A stretch of 14,426 nt of DNA, taken from contig JAFEGS010000004.1 of NCBI GenBank assembly GCA_018239705.1, forward strand, positions 1 through 14,426. The letters run 5' to 3'. Below, piece after piece: positions 13,131 to 14,426 of the stretch (its first letter is position 1; every line of letters starts with the position of its first letter). The notes beneath the pieces were generated by a model. The model was given only the letters and a program-made list of their open reading frames with translations, was not told the origin of the DNA and made no database searches. The DNA comes from Verrucomicrobiota bacterium. GTDB taxonomy: Bacteria > Chlamydiota > Chlamydiia > Chlamydiales > FEN-1388. A program made the position numbers and the translations under genes.

Positions 13131-14156
13131 TCAGTAGCTCATCGTATCAATTTCTACCTTGCCGCGAAACACTCGGTAGCTATAGATCATGTAGAGGAAA
13201 ATGAGAGGCACGCCGGCTGCGGCGATGACAAGTAATATTTTTAGCGTGAAGGGGGTTGAGGAGGCGTTGTATATCGTCATGCTATAGGCCTCATTGATGC
13301 TTGATCGTACAAGATTTGGGTAGGTTCCTAAGGCATAAAAGAGCACTAAGGACAAAATGATGAGTATGGAGCTGACAAAGGCCCATCCATCTCTATTTTT
13401 ACAGAGGCTCCAGAAGAGTCCACCAGCAGCCAGGATGCTCAAAAACGAGAAGAGAGCAAAGAGGGGAGTGTGCTCTACGCGCGCTGTAACCTGCGCTGCA
13501 TAGGACGGTGTGACGATATTGACAGCGAGCCACAGCAGGCCAAAGATAATAAAAAGCCTCCAGCACCAGCGCTTCATTCTTTGCTGCAGCATCCCTTCGG
13601 TCTTGAGATGGAGGTAGAGGGCTCCGTGGAGCATGAAGAGCGCCGTCGTAAAGCATCCCAAAAGGATGGCATAGGAAGAGAGAAGTGTCTTCAGGCTTTT
13701 GATAAAGGTGCCATGGTCATCGATTGGTAGCCCATGGATAAGATTGGCGATCACAACGCCAAAACCAAAGGCCAGACAGTAGCTTGAAAGGGCAAACATC
13801 ATGTCCCAAAAGCCCCTCCATCTGCGGCTGACGATCTTGCTTCGAAACTCGATAGCGACAGAGCGGTAGATATAGCCGAAAATAAGGAGTGTCATCGGCA
13901 TGTAGAGGGCCGAAAAGAGTACTCCAAAAGCGGCTGGAAAGCCTGCCATGAGCACGCCCGTGGTGATGATGATCCAAAGAGAGTTACTATCCCAGACCGG
14001 ACCTATAGCATTGATGCATATTCGTCGATCCATATCAGACTTTGCAAAAAGGTGGAGGCAGCCTACGCCTATATCGAAGCCATCGAACGCCGCATATGCA
14101 AGTATACACATGATAAATACGGCATACCAGAGAAACTGCAAAGTAGTTGTATCCAT
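13131..14156 (-). CDS. cydB: Cytochrome bd-type quinol oxidase subunit II
   Basis: CydB is the integral membrane partner of CydA in the bd oxidase, which reduces oxygen with quinol electrons without pumping protons. It has 341 residues from the ATG at 14156, shorter than the E. coli protein (379) but like the compact CydB of many bacteria. Motifs are FDGFDIGVG (24-32), GPVWDSNSLW (52-61, conserved Asp56), GFPAAFGVLFSALYMPM (72-88), YPNLV (279-283) and TIYNASSTPFTLK (294-306). The open frame extends upstream to 14279, but that part overlaps cydA. The MDTTTLQFLW start fits the family N-terminus and lies 1 base after the cydA stop. GGGG, about 7 bases ahead, can serve as the ribosome binding site. 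At least eight hydrophobic helices are visible. Confidence 0.94.
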   Translation of the reverse strand: MDTTTLQFLWYAVFIMCILAYAAFDGFDIGVGCLHLFAKSDMDRRICINAIGPVWDSNSLWIIITTGVLMAGFPAAFGVLFSALYMPMTLLIFGYIYRSVAIEFRSKIVSRRWRGFWDMMFALSSYCLAFGFGVVIANLIHGLPIDDHGTFIKSLKTLLSSYAILLGCFTTALFMLHGALYLHLKTEGMLQQRMKRWCWRLFIIFGLLWLAVNIVTPSYAAQVTARVEHTPLFALFSFLSILAAGGLFWSLCKNRDGWAFVSSILIILSLVLFYALGTYPNLVRSSINEAYSMTIYNASSTPFTLKILLVIAAAGVPLIFLYMIYSYRVFRGKVEIDTMSY

Positions 14157-14157
14157 A

Positions 14158-14426
14158 TTAGGCCCCATGCTGGTGGTACGGGTCTCTGTAGGGAGCTTCT
14201 TCCGGAAGCTCTGTAGGCCCATGTTTGATCTTGTGATCGAGTAAGAAGCAAAAGAGCGCAAAAAGGCTGAGATAGACAATCACAAAGAGAATTAAAGTGA
14301 ACATGACCTCATCTGCAGGTACAGTGTGGGAATAAGCATCCTTTGTTTTAAGGAGCTGATAGACTGTCCAGGGCTGTTTTCCTATACAGGTCGAGTACCA
14401 TCCTGCAATATTGGCGATCTGTGGGA
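14158..14426 (-). CDS. cydA: Cytochrome bd-type quinol oxidase subunit I, C-terminal end only
   Basis: I translated the minus strand from the window edge. It gives 88 codons plus a TAA stop (14158-14160). Near the start is GWYSTCIGKQPWTVYQLL, matching the CydA signature GW...GRQPW with Lys in place of Arg. A hydrophobic helix follows (about VMFTLILFVIVYLSLFALF), then a charged tail HKIKHGPTELPEE. The haem-binding part of the protein lies outside the window, so oxidase activity cannot be judged. The stop is 1 base from the cydB start, giving a tight cydA-cydB-hydrolase operon. CT013 is the counterpart in C. trachomatis. Confidence 0.93.
   Translation of the reverse strand, partial: PQIANIAGWYSTCIGKQPWTVYQLLKTKDAYSHTVPADEVMFTLILFVIVYLSLFALFCFLLDHKIKHGPTELPEEAPYRDPYHQHGA

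Noticed and set aside
14157..14279. Upstream extension of cydB by 41 codons
   Set aside because: This stretch is the cydA C-terminus in another frame, and the CydB family N-terminus begins at the MDTTT methionine.

Overview
The window reads as chromosomal DNA of a member of the phylum Chlamydiae, most likely an environmental (Parachlamydia/Waddlia-like) chlamydia rather than a Chlamydia species. The evidence is the gene set and its pairing: dapF-clpP-glyA in the order recalled for C. trachomatis CT430-CT432, a long insertion-bearing serine hydroxymethyltransferase of chlamydial type, a CT398-type coiled-coil/zinc-ribbon protein, and a cdaA (ybbP)/cdaR (ybbR) pair close to cydAB, as in CT011-CT014. 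Genus cannot be fixed from the sequence alone.

Left block (1-4800), minus strand: a probable operon of an unrecognised 499-residue helical protein, glyA, clpP and dapF (dapF runs off the left edge), with gaps of 27, 30 and 9 bases. Upstream is a small separate gene (4407-4790) whose C-terminal half resembles a starch-binding CBM20/CBM48-type beta-sandwich. It has its own Rho-independent terminator (4353-4398).

Middle block (4800-8060): a plus-strand CT398/CdsZ-like gene is followed within 9 bases by rnpB (RNase P RNA, about 5727-6086), whose ends pair perfectly and run into six Ts. A large, nearly perfect hairpin made of 9-base-periodic CACAGAG units separates rnpB from a convergent MFS transporter gene. 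The transporter has a near-consensus promoter and is divergent from a DEDDh exonuclease-like gene whose last catalytic Asp seems to be missing.

Right block (8060-14426): a plus-strand overlapping operon encodes the c-di-AMP cyclase CdaA, its YbbR-domain partner CdaR and a GT4 (WaaG-like) glycosyltransferase. Convergent to it are a GNAT acetyltransferase with its own good promoter and a tight minus-strand operon cydA (3' end only), cydB and a YheT-type alpha/beta hydrolase.

Functional themes are cell envelope and peptidoglycan precursors (dapF, glyA, the glycosyltransferase, c-di-AMP signalling), proteolysis (clpP), RNA processing (rnpB), possible type III secretion support (the CT398-like gene) and microaerobic respiration (cydAB). 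I see no phage, transposase, CRISPR array or tRNA gene. The least explained items are the 499-residue protein, the CBM-like protein, the two 9-base-periodic intergenic repeats and the exonuclease with an altered active site.
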